A stretch of 64,000 bases of DNA, from NCBI GenBank assembly GCA_003313425.1, contig NHZP01000076.1, positions 62,001-126,000 on the forward strand, given 5' to 3'. This DNA comes from Pseudopyrenochaeta lycopersici. Lineage: Eukaryota > Ascomycota > Dothideomycetes > Pleosporales > Pseudopyrenochaetaceae. Below the pieces are notes generated by a model, which saw nothing but the letters and a program-made list of their open reading frames with translations, made no database searches and had not been told where the DNA came from. The position numbers and the translations under genes were made by a program. Every line of letters begins with the position of its first letter. Position 1 is the stretch's first letter. Of the stretch, positions 9,691 through 20,230 are shown piece after piece.

Positions 9691-10954
9691 ACAAGACCGG
9701 CAGCCAATTCTGAACATGGCCTTTGTTCTCAAGCCACCAATGCTCTAAAAAGCCCCATCGATCCGTCGGCGACTCAACGTAGTAGAAATCGGACCAGCTC
9801 GTTCCGTTTGTCGAGTTTCCAGTCCAGGTATAGAGTAGAGGCTGCCCATGGTCCTGCCACCCGGTGACTGTTTGATAGCTCGCGGGCTGGAGCGGCCCAA
9901 AGCTGTCTAGAATGGCGAAGCCGGTGGGCTTTGTCTGTTGGACGTAGTGGAGCGGAAACGAGACGGCGATAATGACTAGAATAGAGGGAACGGCTATCCT
10001 CGCCGTTGTTCTCTTCCATCGATGGGATTTGTCGTTCGTGTCCAGCTCATCGACGCGGAAGGGGTGTCTGAGAAATGTGAACGCCCAAGCGATGTAGAAC
10101 CCCATCATCACAAGCCCGAGGGGGATGAGGACGAAAAAGCCGCCGCCAATGCCAGGGATCAGCAGGATGAGTCCGAGGATCGTCTCTCCCAGCGCGAGCT
10201 TGTTGCGGACGTGGTAGGTATTGGGGCTCTGGGCTTCGATGTACGACTGTTGTAGCAGCGGGTCTATTCCAGGGTGGTACCCGCGGAAGATGCGGTCCAG
10301 TCCGCACCCAACGTAGTACGGATGCGGGCACACGAAACGTGGATCGTACTCGTTGCTGACTACAAAAGGGCATTGGCCGACGTTGGGAAAACCAGCGGCA
10401 GTCGGCGAAAAGTTGATCTTCCATTTGCCGTAGTAGTCGTTTGTGTGATTGATCCGAATGACTACCATGATAGAAAGGGTTATGAGGGCGAGCAATGATC
10501 CGGCAGCAGCAAGCACCTGGGAAATCCGTGGAGTGCGACGCTCGAATGTGTACGGGAGGGTAGAGAGAAGGAGGACGGATACCGCCGACGGAGGCCTGAA
10601 CCGTCCCTCATGATGCTTTAGCGCCATGCAAGCGCCCCAGAAGGCCGTTACGCAACGCGCGAATTGAACACTGCTGAAGACCGTGTTGGTGGCGACCGAT
10701 TTCACAGAAGTCTTGGAAGACCGTGGCAGCAGTGCCTTGAGTGCCGAGGTGAGGGAAAGCAACAGACCCCCAAGAAGGATTGGCCAGGGCGTTGGAAGCG
10801 TAGACTGTACGTATCTGATTGAAGCTGTGGACAGGTGGTGTTGATCCCAGAAGCCGCCTAATATTCTCTCATTTGAGGTTGGTAATAACGCCTGGATGTG
10901 TGCTTCGTTGGAGAGATCAGCCAGCTGGCATTGATACCACTTCTGAGTGGCCAT
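9689..10954 (-). CDS. Multi-pass membrane protein of unknown function
   Basis: A 421-codon uninterrupted frame with ATG at 10954, clearly GC-richer than its AT-rich neighbours and rich in codons ending in C or G. Hydrophobic segments lie at about residues 57-75, 98-112, 124-136, 146-167, 255-294 (long enough for two helices, with a GIGGGFFVLIPLG core) and 318-336. A loop at 194-217 has three cysteines, and an NSTNGTSW stretch near 382 offers N-glycosylation sites, so the loop and C-terminal part may be luminal or extracellular. I do not recognise the family. The reading frame may once have continued (see 9400-9690), so the present stop at 9689 could be a truncation. No RIP-type stops are present, unlike the flanking repeats. 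It overlaps several shadow frames on both strands, which I leave out. Confidence 0.7.
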   Translation of the reverse strand: MATQKWYQCQLADLSNEAHIQALLPTSNERILGGFWDQHHLSTASIRYVQSTLPTPWPILLGGLLLSLTSALKALLPRSSKTSVKSVATNTVFSSVQFARCVTAFWGACMALKHHEGRFRPPSAVSVLLLSTLPYTFERRTPRISQVLAAAGSLLALITLSIMVVIRINHTNDYYGKWKINFSPTAAGFPNVGQCPFVVSNEYDPRFVCPHPYYVGCGLDRIFRGYHPGIDPLLQQSYIEAQSPNTYHVRNKLALGETILGLILLIPGIGGGFFVLIPLGLVMMGFYIAWAFTFLRHPFRVDELDTNDKSHRWKRTTARIAVPSILVIIAVSFPLHYVQQTKPTGFAILDSFGPLQPASYQTVTGWQDHGQPLLYTWTGNSTNGTSWSDFYYVESPTDRWGFLEHWWLENKGHVQNWLPVL

Positions 10955-11641
10955 TTAAACAACATGGAAAGGAGGAAAGTCCAACTTTGGGAGATATCGA
11001 CGTGAGGTGAACGCGCGAGCCCACAAAAGCGTTGTGCAATCAGACAGTCTTGAGAGGCATGGCCGCACAGCGCCCCTGGCTATAGATACTTATGTTGCGT
11101 CGCGGAGAAGCAATGAACCTAACTCAAGCCTTCCCGCTAACTAGGATAGTGGCTTCTCGCCTCGACGGAGTGCATGTCCTGGCGGCGTCGGCGCTCATAT
11201 GTTGCCTACTCTGCTGCAAAGATCAAGAGTCAGAGGATTGGTGGATCTTCTTGAAGACGCATATCTCCTGACACCCTATTCAGTGTCCTGTTGAGTTGGA
11301 CGGTCAGACGGATCAAATGAAAGAATGTGGTAGATGTAGCCGCTCTTGACGATACCAAGGAGGAGCTGAAAAGCGTGTCAGTGTTTGGATAAGTGCTATT
11401 CGGCTTATGCCTAAGCCGTGCACCCCTAGCGGCGGCAGAAAAAGCTTAGCTGGCTAATCAGGTGGCGCTCTAACCCGGCATATTCCTGACCCCAGTTCGA
11501 ACCGAACAGGGCCTTCATAAACTTTATCTTTAATTTCTCCTTAGTATCCGCTCCTATTCTTCAGCGTTCCCGATTTTAGTCTTTCCTCTGTCTTAATCTC
11601 ACCGTACTTCTCCCTGTAGGGCTCTTTGTACTACGCCATGC
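10955..11641. other. Intergenic region with a weak tRNA-like segment
   Basis: GC-normal DNA, probably including the promoter of the membrane protein gene. At about 11447-11503 a TAGCTGGCTAATCAGG stretch followed by AGTTCGAACC resembles RNA polymerase III A and B boxes, as in tRNA-derived SINEs, but no tRNA cloverleaf closes around it, so no RNA gene is called. Confidence 0.35.
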
Positions 11642-11816
11642 TGTCAAAATTCTATGAATCTTTTTGGTCATAATCGTGGATCAGAATTAATTGATTTTCG
11701 TTGGTTCTGTTCTCTCTCCTTTTTAAACACAGACCTGATACATCTGTGATACATAGGTGATACTGTCCACGATGCAGTATTTGTGTACTTTAGTGTTCTA
11801 TGCCTCTTATCTAACA
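11642..11816 (-). mobile_element. Solo LTR of the Copia family
   Basis: 175 bp from TGTCAAAATT to TATCTAACA, closely matching the LTRs at 20952-21127, 32844-33019, 55657-55830 and 60740-60913. No internal Copia sequence follows on either side and the 5-bp flanks (CATGC, AGAAT) differ, so it is a solo or truncated LTR. The strand is given as the orientation in which the family's coding region would be read. Confidence 0.85.
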
Positions 11817-12199
11817 AGAATATAACCTAATAAGTATTACTTAATAACTTAGAATAATTATAATATACTATAAAAGACTATTAATAATTACTATATAGTT
11901 AACCTACTTATTTAGAGCTAAGTAAGCGCTCGTCAAGAGCTGGGCGAGTAACAACCCATTGGACCAGAGTCCTCGTGTAGTGTCCGCGCTCGTGCTGACC
12001 CGAGCGAGCGGTCACATGACTTGCGGCACAGCCAGGGTGTTTCTTCTTTTGCAAGGACTACGAGGTGTAGACAGACTAGGTACAATTTACGTACGTGTAA
12101 AAAAGATACCTTAGATACTATTAATTTATTATACTAATATCCCTATAGTATATCATAATATGGTTACGATAAACACCTAACGTACATAGCAAGCGAGCG
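11817..12199. other. AT-rich DNA with GC-rich spacer
   Basis: No gene seen. A GC-rich block at 11930-12060 contains GCTCG/CGAGCG repeats. A motif at 12066-12115 (AGACTAGGTACAATTTACG, then GTAAAAAAGATACC) recurs in similar form at 14597-14640, on the other side of the pogo remnant. Confidence 0.4.
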
Positions 12200-14300
12200 G
12201 GCCACCCCACTAACTTTACGCAACGCATTAACTTTAATTAATTATATCTCTACTAATTTAACCTTAACTAGCTGCTTATAAGGCTAACGTTAATTTTGTA
12301 ATCTTAGCTCTTAATCTAGATTAAATTTAGACTAAGTAAGTTACTACACAGACGTTTAAAGTCCCTTAAACTACGCTTTAGCGCCGCTATGCTTACGTGC
12401 TTACCTAACGCGATTACTAGCCTAACTTAGAGAAGCTTACCTAGCTAGAAGAGGAGGTAATAGTTGTAAAGATTATATCTTTTTATAAGCTTTTAAGTTA
12501 TAAATAGCTCTATCTTATAGAGCGTATAAACTATCTAAGATTAAATCTTAAAGCACTTAAATAGAGCGAGTAACTATAGAGTTACAGCTGTTTCTAGTTT
12601 CTAAGATAAACTATTAAGACTCTTAAGATTCTTAGTTAAAAGTTAATATAGAGTAATAACCTAGGTTATTACTTTATAACTCCTCTTTACTCCTCTTTAC
12701 CCCTCTTACCCCTCGCTTATAAATCTAATTTATAAGCTTAGAAGGATATTTTATCTTTATTAGTTAGTTATAGTTTAGCTTAGTAATCTTATTTTATGTC
12801 TATAAAAGTAGGGCTTACCTCTACTTTTATTCTGTACCTAGCAACAATAAAATATATTTTATTATTACCTCTTACTTAATCCTTATTAAGGTTACGCTTC
12901 TTACTTATGTATTATATAAGCAGAATTACTATATATAGCTAGTAGCTAGGTCCTACTATATATAGGAGGAAGTCTATTATATCTTTATCTATCCTACTAT
13001 TATAAGATATACATTATAGTACGAGTCTATTTTAGTACTAGCTTAAATCTATTTATAGATTTCACCTTACCTCCCTCGAAGACTCCCTTACAATAGTTAA
13101 TTGTATACTTAATCTAAATTAGCGTAAATTTCTGCCTATATACGCAGCTATAGGTAATATAGCTAATAAGCTGCTAGCAGCGCGTAGTAGAGGTAGGGTT
13201 AGGTAGAAGTAGCTATATAACTTTATTAAGCGTTTAGACAGTCTTATAATATATTTTACTTAAGTATATAATAGGTAGAGAGCTCTATATAAAGACTCTT
13301 AGCTAATAAGCTACTACTTTAAGCTAGTAAAGAAGATAAAGGTAAAGTATAGTATTATTAATAAGGATATATATAATTTTAATAAAGCTAGCTTTAGGAT
13401 AAGTAAGATTATAACTTAGCTAGTTATAACTAGATTAGAGAGAAAGGATTAGCTAAAGGCTATCTAGCTAAGTAACTGTAAGTAGGTAACATTAATTTAA
13501 GGTATTAATATAGCTAGCTAGACAGTCCTACCCTTCCTAATCTTTACTAGCTAATATTACCTATCTACCTAGTACTAAGAGGATATTGTTCTACGTAATT
13601 AGGCTATTTTAGTTAGTAATAATAGCTAGATAACTAATTAGCTTAGAGTATCGTAGCTAAAGTACTTTAATACTTATATAAAGATAAGGGTAGTAGGCGC
13701 GCGTTAGCTGCTTATCCTTAATAGCTATAAGAGCTATTACTCTCTTAAATTTTAAGAGATCTATAGAGAGAGTAATATCTATACCCTCTATATCCTACTA
13801 TACTTATCTTATCTACTATAGCCTCTTAATATTAGCTACTTCTCTCCTGTTAAGAAGGCGTATAGCTGCTAGATAGAAAGCTCAATTAAGGCCTTTATTA
13901 ACTATATTACTAAGCTTAAATTTCTACTTACTTTTAAAGTAGCTTTTAACTAAGCTTTTACTTTAGTAAATATACGCTTAGCGTTTTAAGGGGTAGGCCT
14001 CCTGACCCTCTAGCTAGATGTTGTCTTATTAAAGCTAGATGTTTAACTGCGTACGCTATTATTAGTAGCTTAACTCGCAGCTTAGTAAAGAGCTTAACTC
14101 GCAGCTTAGTAAGGAGCTTAGCTAAGAGCTCAGCTAGGAGCTTAGTTAGGAGCTTAGTTAGGAGCTTAGTTAGGAGCTTAGCTAGGAGCTCTCTAGGAGC
14201 CTTAAATACTAAGGAACGTACGTAAGCTTAAGGCTTAATCTACTCTAATTAGCGATCGCCTTTAACAGCATAACAGCTGAGTACTAGTCTTAATTATTAA
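12200..14300 (+). mobile_element. Fot1/pogo-type transposon, heavily RIP-degraded
   Basis: The plus strand still spells parts of a DDE_1 (pogo/Fot1) transposase: LLILNSYKSYY near 13709 corresponds to the second catalytic aspartate block (family form LIxDGHxSH), and LLQPLNISYFSPVKKAY at 13816-13863 is the hallmark LQPLDxxxFxPLKxxY motif. Many TAG/TAA codons interrupt the frame. Near the 3' end of the coding part lies the 12-bp tandem array listed separately. I could not fix the termini, so the coordinates are approximate. Confidence 0.7.
14081..14200. repeat. 12-bp tandem repeat in the C-terminal part of the pogo remnant
   Basis: About nine copies of a 12-bp unit, consensus GGAGCTTAGTTA, diverging at both ends. 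The period is a multiple of three and the frame of the transposase reads through it as repeated RSLVRSLA-like tetrads, so it may have arisen as an expansion inside coding sequence. Confidence 0.75.
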
Positions 14301-15918
14301 GACGTTTAGTTAGTTTAAGAAGGGGGCTACAGTAGAGATATATATAGCTAAGCTAATAGAAGATAGTATTACTAGCCTTAAGTAAGCTAATAAGGCAGCA
14401 ACTTAGTAGAAGAAGCGTAAGAGAAGGCAGATTTAGGAAGGAGGAGTCTTAATAAAGAGAGCTAGAAAAGATTTACTTACTTAGTAAGAGGTTAAGCAGT
14501 AAATAGAGCGTAAACTGCGCTAAAGTAGAGGGTAACTAGGGCCTAGCCGCAAGACTCCCGCACGCTGTAAAAGATGCAGAGAGACTAGACATAACTCGCG
14601 CATATGTAAAAAAAGATACTATAGATGCTACTGAAGATAGCATCTAGATATCTAAATAGCAATTAATTTTATAGTTAAGTAGGACGCTACGCAGGTAACA
14701 AAAAAGCCCGCACTACAAGTCTGTGCCCTACTAAAATATAAAACTAAGCGCTCTATAACTTAACTTTACAGCTATACTACTAACACTATATTTATTTTTT
14801 TAGCTTATTTTTCTTATAGTAGACTAAGATAACTATAATTCTTATAATACGCTAAAAAGAGCCTAGGTTTAGGGGGAGATTAAGTATATAAAGGCGCGTA
14901 GTATCTCTTACTTAAAAGTAGATATATTCTACTTTAATAGAGTATCTAAGTAATAAGGCTAAGCTATAATATTACTAGGTAGTAATAATAGAAGGTATTA
15001 TAAAAGTAAGGTAAGTAAGTACTATAGTAGGCCCTTAGTTATCTTAAATAAGTAGCTTAAGGAGATAGATAGGATTATCTAAGAAGAGAGATTTAAAGTA
15101 AGAAAGCTCTTATAGCTTAAGCTAGGCTTTAAGGCTAGTATTAAAGAAGACTTACTACGTACTATTTTACGTATAATAAGTAATACTATAAGCTACTCTA
15201 AGTATATTATATACTAGAAGAGATAGGCTAATAGTAGTATAGCTTAAGCTAGAAAATCTTAAGTACTTACTATACTTTAGCGCTATCTTAATATAAGTAA
15301 CTAGTACTATATCAGGTTTTCTAATAAGATATATTAGGCTACTAGTCTTTAGGGTAGTATATATATTATACGTAAGTTAAGTAAGCGCTACTATAGTAAC
15401 TATATCTAGTAGTAAGATAAAAGAGATAATTATAAGTATAACCTTAAGAAAGTATATACTTAAGTAGCTATTAGCTTTTACTTTAAGTTAAATCTTACTT
15501 TTTATAATATCTTTAGTAATAGTAATAGTAAGATAATATAGCACGCTTATATAGATTAGATCTTTTAGCCTATTATTAAGCTTTAGCTTAAAGAAAGAGA
15601 CTACTTTATACTTAAGAAGGATAGTAACTTAAGCTATAAGCTAAGTAAAAATAATATAGTATAGTAGTAGAAAGATTAAAATAAGCTTAAGAGCTACTTT
15701 AACTATTACTCTAGCTCTAACCTAACTTTTATAGAAAACTACTAGTAACTACCTAAGTAGTATATTAAGAAATTTCTATACTAAGATAAGAGAGATATAT
15801 ATAAGCTTACTCTTAAGGGCTAAGAGAAGGTAAATTAAGACTTTATTAATAAGAGTGTTACATCTATACTAAATAGGCTAAGAGATTATATTAAAATAGG
15901 TAGTTAAATAACTAAGTA

Positions 15919-17761
15919 ACGTGTTCCACCACTCGCCGGCCAACACCACTCGCCGGCCCACCTCATCAAAACAGGCGGATCTTAACACACGATAACGCGA
16001 CAACCACGCAGTAAATTTACTAGTAAATATAGTAATAGCATTCTCTATCTCTGTCTACACGAGGTGCGATTATGACCCTGAACCCCACATTTGCTGCAGG
16101 TTGGTAGTGCTCGTTGCTAAGGCCGAGAAGCCTTACCCTCCACCCTTAAGTTTGAGGCTATTTCAGCAGCCACAGCTAACGCACGACCTGCCTTAACCTG
16201 TAAAGCCCCTCTAGCTGCAATATATTATCGCTGTTTATCCTTCCTACGTCGTAAACGCGTGTTTAAGGCACGAAGTTTGCTGTTTTCCTCTGCTAAGATT
16301 GTAGCTAAGTTCATAGCTAGCTGACAGCCTTTGACGAGCTGAGCGAGAGCCCTGCTTAAGGGGCTCTGTGATTGACGTTAAAGGAGCTCACGTATAAGGC
16401 GGGCCTGTTAATTAAGTTGATCAGTAGTATAAGGCGTTTCTGTTGTCCAAACAGCCTCAGCCGTAGCTGCTGTCTGTAGAGGAGACGGTGTACGGACAAC
16501 TGTCAGCGTTAATAGGACGCGTTCAGGACAAAACGGGACTAAGCCTGTTGCCCGAAAGCCTCTAAGGATGTTTAAGGTTAAGAAAATAGTTGTACGTATC
16601 TAAGGATATATATAGAGAAACTCGTCCTTATTAATAAACTGCACCCGTTAGCGCGCAAGCCTGTCTATCGCTTGTCTGTACGCTATCTTAAGAGGCGAGA
16701 AACAACTAATATTAAGAGGCTGTAGCTTTTGAGACGTATAAGGAGGCATGCAGAGGGTAATAATATTCTTCTCTACACAGTAAGTGTTAAACGCAGGCGT
16801 TGCGTAGCTGCTGTGGCCGTCTAGTATAAGAAGGTGATAGCCTCTAATCGTACGTGCGGCCGTGAGAACGTTAAAATGCTTCAACTAAGCAAGGCTAAGG
16901 TCGTCAGTTGTCTATCCGTTATTGCTTACACTAATACTCCAATTGCTAGGCAGCTTAAGCTCAGGACTATACCACGACGCCTAGTAGACCTTGCCCTTAA
17001 GGATAATAAAGGGAGGCAGTACGTAGCCTACAGCGCTCACACACTCAATTGTCGTTGTCCAGTCACGGTTGCCAGGCTGTACAACAGTTGCTCGTCCAAT
17101 AGTATCAGAGCTAGTGACAACCTTCGACGTTGAGGCGATACCCATCATAAACCCAGTCTCATCAAAGTTATAGGTATCCTCAGCAGCTATCCCGTATGTC
17201 TCAATCGTGTCCCTCACAAGGCTATACCAGGCGTTTATCTTTATAGGATCCTCACATTTTGCGCGCTGTGAGTGGAATTTGCGGTTCCACTTTGTCTGAA
17301 GCTCTGACTAAGCCTTAACAAAACGACAGACCCAGTTCTTGCCAAGAGGAGGTGGAGGAGGCTGCTGGCCTCGTGCGGCGAGAAGGGCGTCTCCCATCTG
17401 ACGTACGTCAATAATATGAGGCGGAAAGCCTCGTCGATCAAGCTCCAGTATCCATTAAACGAGGCTCTGTTCCTTAGTAGACGATAGCTTACGTTTTCAT
17501 GCGTTAATCGTTAAAGGAGGCTGGCAGCCTTAGAGGCGCCGCCGAAGGAGCGATCGGGGAACGTTAAATAGCTCCGCAGCCCTGCGCACACTATTTATCT
17601 GTCTCAAATTAATCGCCTGAGACGCAAGAAGGACACGACCCTCCTTTTGAGCTACTGCAGGCTGTCGTTGGGTGGTCATAATTGTTGTTGTGGAGGCAAG
17701 CGCGTTAGTGTTGATGAGGTGGGCCGGCGAGTGGTGTTGGCCGGCGTGTGGTGGAACACGT
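15919..17761 (-). mobile_element. Nested Fot1/pogo DNA transposon with TA duplication
   Basis: 1843 bp, inserted in the mariner element. Inverted ends start ACGTGTTCCACCACWCGCCG and remain similar for about 50 bp; TA duplications are at 15917-15918 and 17762-17763. GC content is visibly higher than in the surrounding mariner, so it arrived later and has suffered less RIP. The transposase gene is listed separately. Confidence 0.92.
16045..17679 (-). pseudogene. Fot1/pogo transposase, one frame with about a dozen RIP stops
   Basis: From ATG at 17679 to TAG at 16045 a single frame of 544 codons can be followed without any frameshift; only TAA/TAG codons interrupt it. Domains in order: N-terminal Psq/CENP-B-like helix-turn-helix (LRQINSVRRAAELFNVPRS, ~residues 25-45); DDE_1 catalytic core with NFDETGFMMG (first Asp, from a frame piece at 17217-16981), LILDGHSSYAT (second Asp, ~16830) and LQPLNISCFSPLKIAYR (~16700); a basic, coiled region; and a C-terminal CCHC zinc knuckle CSKCGVQGHNRTSC at ~16065-16105. 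Fot1-type transposases are usually 500-550 residues, so the length is complete. The catalytic residues are still present. Confidence 0.9.
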
Positions 17762-17967
17762 TAGTAACCTAGTAAGCCTAGGCTTATAGGTGCCCTATCT
17801 TAATAGCTATAATACTAAAAAATAATAGATATAGCTACCTCTAGTTAATCTATAGCCTTAAGTTAAAATTAGCTTAAAAAATACTTAAATGACCTCCTCT
17901 CTATAGTAATTTGTGTGTGTTAGGGGATGCTAAGGCATCCGCGGTGCGGGCTTTTTTGCTACCCGCG

Positions 17968-18414
17968 TGGACGTTTATAGAGTTGCGCAAAGTTGGTAGG
18001 GTAGCCCGCTCGCTTATATAGCCCGCTCGATTACTATGTACGTTATAGAGGTGTCAGATACATGCTACTCTACCAGGCAATGTCAGTAGTAGGCAAAATA
18101 TAGTAGGGCCGATACGACAGAAGTCCCGGAAGTATAAAAGGCAAGAGAACATAGTAGAGAAAAATAAGAAAAACATATAATCTATTATCGCAATGATTAA
18201 TTTCTGAAAAGCGTATTTTAGCATTTCATCTAACAAGAGGTGTACAAAGTTAGTGGAGCCCGCCACTCGCTTGTATTCGCCACTCGCTTGTAAACCACGT
18301 TATGCTTAATCTATATGTCGTCTAAGCTAAGATATGTGCCTACGTGCAGGGGTTCTTTAGGTTCCGCGATATCTCTTATGCTAGGAACTTCTAGGCTCTG
18401 AAGACTAATAGGAC
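17968..18414. other. Intergenic with short CGCTCGCTT/CACTCGCTTGTA repeats
   Basis: Two direct, diverged copies of a CGCCACTCGCTTGTA-like doublet lie at ~18005-18035 and ~18258-18292, and a related form is at ~12190. These look like transposon-end fragments but do not form inverted pairs. No gene supported. Confidence 0.4.
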
Positions 18415-18835
18415 CTATTTCGGTATAAAGACAGGAGCTAGTAGAGTCAAAGGATAAGTTATAAAGAGCCTTGCCAATATTAACTTAAATGTTCGCAGGC
18501 ACGCTCCGCTGCTCGCATCCCAGATCTTAACGGTCCTATCCTCCGTCGCGAACTCCAGCTGGGCCGAGTCGTGCGAGAAGGCTACTGAGTTGACAGGATC
18601 GCTATAGCCCTTGAGGGTCTGCAGGCACGCACTCCAGCCATCACTCATAGCTGGCTTAATAGTCATTCCTTCTGGCGCTTCGTGCTGAAACAGCTGTCTA
18701 ATCAAACTACCCGTCGGACTAAACAACAGCGCAGGGGGTATGGTTGGAGGGGGTAACCATCGATCGCCCCTTTGTGGTACATGAGGAATCGTCGTGCGTC
18801 TTAAACAAGCTGAGTAAGTTCATTTTAGTCCTGCA
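18415..18835 (-). pseudogene. NACHT-WD40 (NLR-like) gene remnant
   Basis: Two minus-strand frames carry pieces of a fungal NOD-like receptor. The upstream piece (~18835-18745) reads NELTQLV, a TAA stop, then DARRFLMYHKGAIDGYPLQPY; the downstream piece (18726-18415) reads FSPTGSLIRQLFQHEAPEGM, then WSACLQTLKG and a WD40 repeat ending TVKIWDASSGACLRT. This is the linker-to-WD40 junction typical of HET-E/HNWD-type proteins, which act in self/non-self recognition. A one-base frameshift near 18735 separates the pieces, and only one WD repeat remains before the sequence changes. The NACHT ATPase domain itself is not recognisable upstream. Confidence 0.75.
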
Positions 18836-19732
18836 TCTCCTAGTTACGTTAGCACCTATACTTATCGTGTTCCTGAATCCGTGCTCGTCGCCAAAGTGCG
18901 CGAGCCTGCCCATGGTGAAGAGCCGCATAATCTGCAACAAGTCGCTAAGCCCTTCCTAGTTAAAGTAGCTCTACACCTTTATCGTAGCCAATCGCATACC
19001 CCTGCTCTCCTCGGAAACCCCGTGGCGTATTGACAAAAATTTTATTCCCTATCTCGGCTGGCCACACCTCAGGGGTTGCTCCACTCTCTGATGCAATGCA
19101 AGGATAAACAAATCCGGGCGGGTATCTAAAGCTGATAATGTATTGTAGTTGTTTTCCTAAGGCTCAACAGTCTAAATATTATCTATGCGTGCAAATAACG
19201 GGCAACATGGGGGCGTCTCTGGTTGAGGGTAGTGTCAAGGCGCGCCTATGGAGCTTTGAGGCTGTGAGATATTCACTCGCACTTCCGATTTCCGATTTCC
19301 GCACGCTACGAAACTTTTATCTACGTAAGCCACTGTAACACTTGACCCAGACTTTCCCGTACCTGATTTCGCTCAAGACAGCTCACCCCTGTCCAATCAG
19401 CTGGCTGGCGTGATTTGTCCCCACCTTTTTGAGACTTGTCCCCTCGTTGAGCCGAAGGTAGTTATCGTGTGGTTAGGGCTGAGCGCCCTGTAGTGGGTCT
19501 AGAAGCACTGGGGGTCCATGTGACGCTCTAAATGGCAGACTTGGCCTCTTGCTGAACACCCCAAGAGCTCCAGCTGCTCCTCCACAGCCCCGAAGCCCTT
19601 TGCTTTTCATTTTCAAGCAGGTGAATTCAACTCATCAGCACCGACCTGCGCTGGCACCGTGCGTCGCCTATTATAAATTGATCGTTTCATCCAAGAATTC
19701 GACGAAGAACTTAGCGGCAGCCCTTCGTCAGG
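18836..19732. other. GC-normal intergenic stretch; leader of the downstream frame
   Basis: A minus-strand stretch at ~18970-19140 (reading RYPPGFVYPCIASES and ending GFRGEQGYAIGYDKGV) looks protein-like but is short and unrecognised. A TATTATAAAT box at about 19669-19678 precedes the ATG at 19733 by ~60 bp. Confidence 0.4.
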
Positions 19733-20230
19733 ATGTGTTTTATGTTCGGCAGAAGCATGTCAAGAGAAGTTCGAAAAGTTGAACAGCAGATGCCGCCAGA
19801 CAAGCGGCGAATTCTCGACAGGATTCACGAATTCCTTGACTCCAACGAAGATCAGTGGAGGAAAATTACTGTCGGGTTGGTTCGCCAGCGCGCAGTCCTT
19901 CGACTTTATTACCACGCCCCCCCTCCAGATCAATATGAGCAATACCGGGATTGGGTGCGGGAGTTGCGAAGCGACGCGAATATCCTGCAGTACATGATAG
20001 ACTGTGACCCTGCAACACTAGAAGAGGACGTCAAGACGTCTGTGCTACTGGAGAAGGCTTGGGAAGCAGAGAGGATGGGAGGTAACATCAACTTGAAGGA
20101 CGTAAGAATTACAGGAATGGAAAGAGTAAAGCACCTATTTTGCAGGATAACCGAGGAGGACCGAGACATGTTGTGGCAACTCATGCTCTCTACTCGTAGA
20201 GAGCATAGGATAGTAGGAGGAATGGTATAA
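19733..20230 (+). CDS. Hypothetical protein, 165 residues
   Basis: Open from ATG at 19733 (context GTCAGGATG; a second ATG follows at 19742) to TAA at 20228. The product is charged and probably mostly helical, with an early block DKRRILDRIHEFLDSNEDQW and a later basic segment, and has no signal peptide or membrane segment. A TATA-like box lies ~60 bp upstream. GC content is normal and there are no RIP-type stops, unlike the Copia element that begins 720 bp downstream. I recognise no domain. It could be an intact small gene or the exon of a larger one; a tail of similar composition was not found after the stop. Confidence 0.5.
   Translation: MCFMFGRSMSREVRKVEQQMPPDKRRILDRIHEFLDSNEDQWRKITVGLVRQRAVLRLYYHAPPPDQYEQYRDWVRELRSDANILQYMIDCDPATLEEDVKTSVLLEKAWEAERMGGNINLKDVRITGMERVKHLFCRITEEDRDMLWQLMLSTRREHRIVGGMV

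Larger units (their letters stand above)
14690..17967 (+). mobile_element. Tc1/mariner-type element split by a pogo insertion
   Basis: Inverted ends CGCAGGTAACAAAAAAGCCC (from 14690) and its counterpart CGCGGGTAGCAAAAAAGCCC (reading in from 17967) bound the element; TA precedes the left end at 14688-14689. After removing the nested pogo element it is about 1.43 kb. The plus-strand frame at ~14900-15905 carries a degraded DD34-type transposase: an ILKKDSNLSYKLSKNNIV block and FIENYQQLPKQYIKKF correspond to the family's DxGxGxG and PIENxWQxPKQYxRKxP motifs. RIP-type stops are frequent. Another copy's end lies at 1-216. Confidence 0.8.

Noticed and set aside
9774..10498. Several open frames overlapping the membrane protein gene on both strands
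   Set aside because: They are shadows in other frames of a GC-rich coding exon; none shows a domain and only the 421-codon frame has a consistent membrane topology.
11430..11520. tRNA gene
   Set aside because: A- and B-box-like motifs are present but no acceptor or anticodon stem closes around them.
17241..17441. 66-codon minus-strand frame
   Set aside because: It is out of register with the pogo transposase, whose true frame crosses the same bases.
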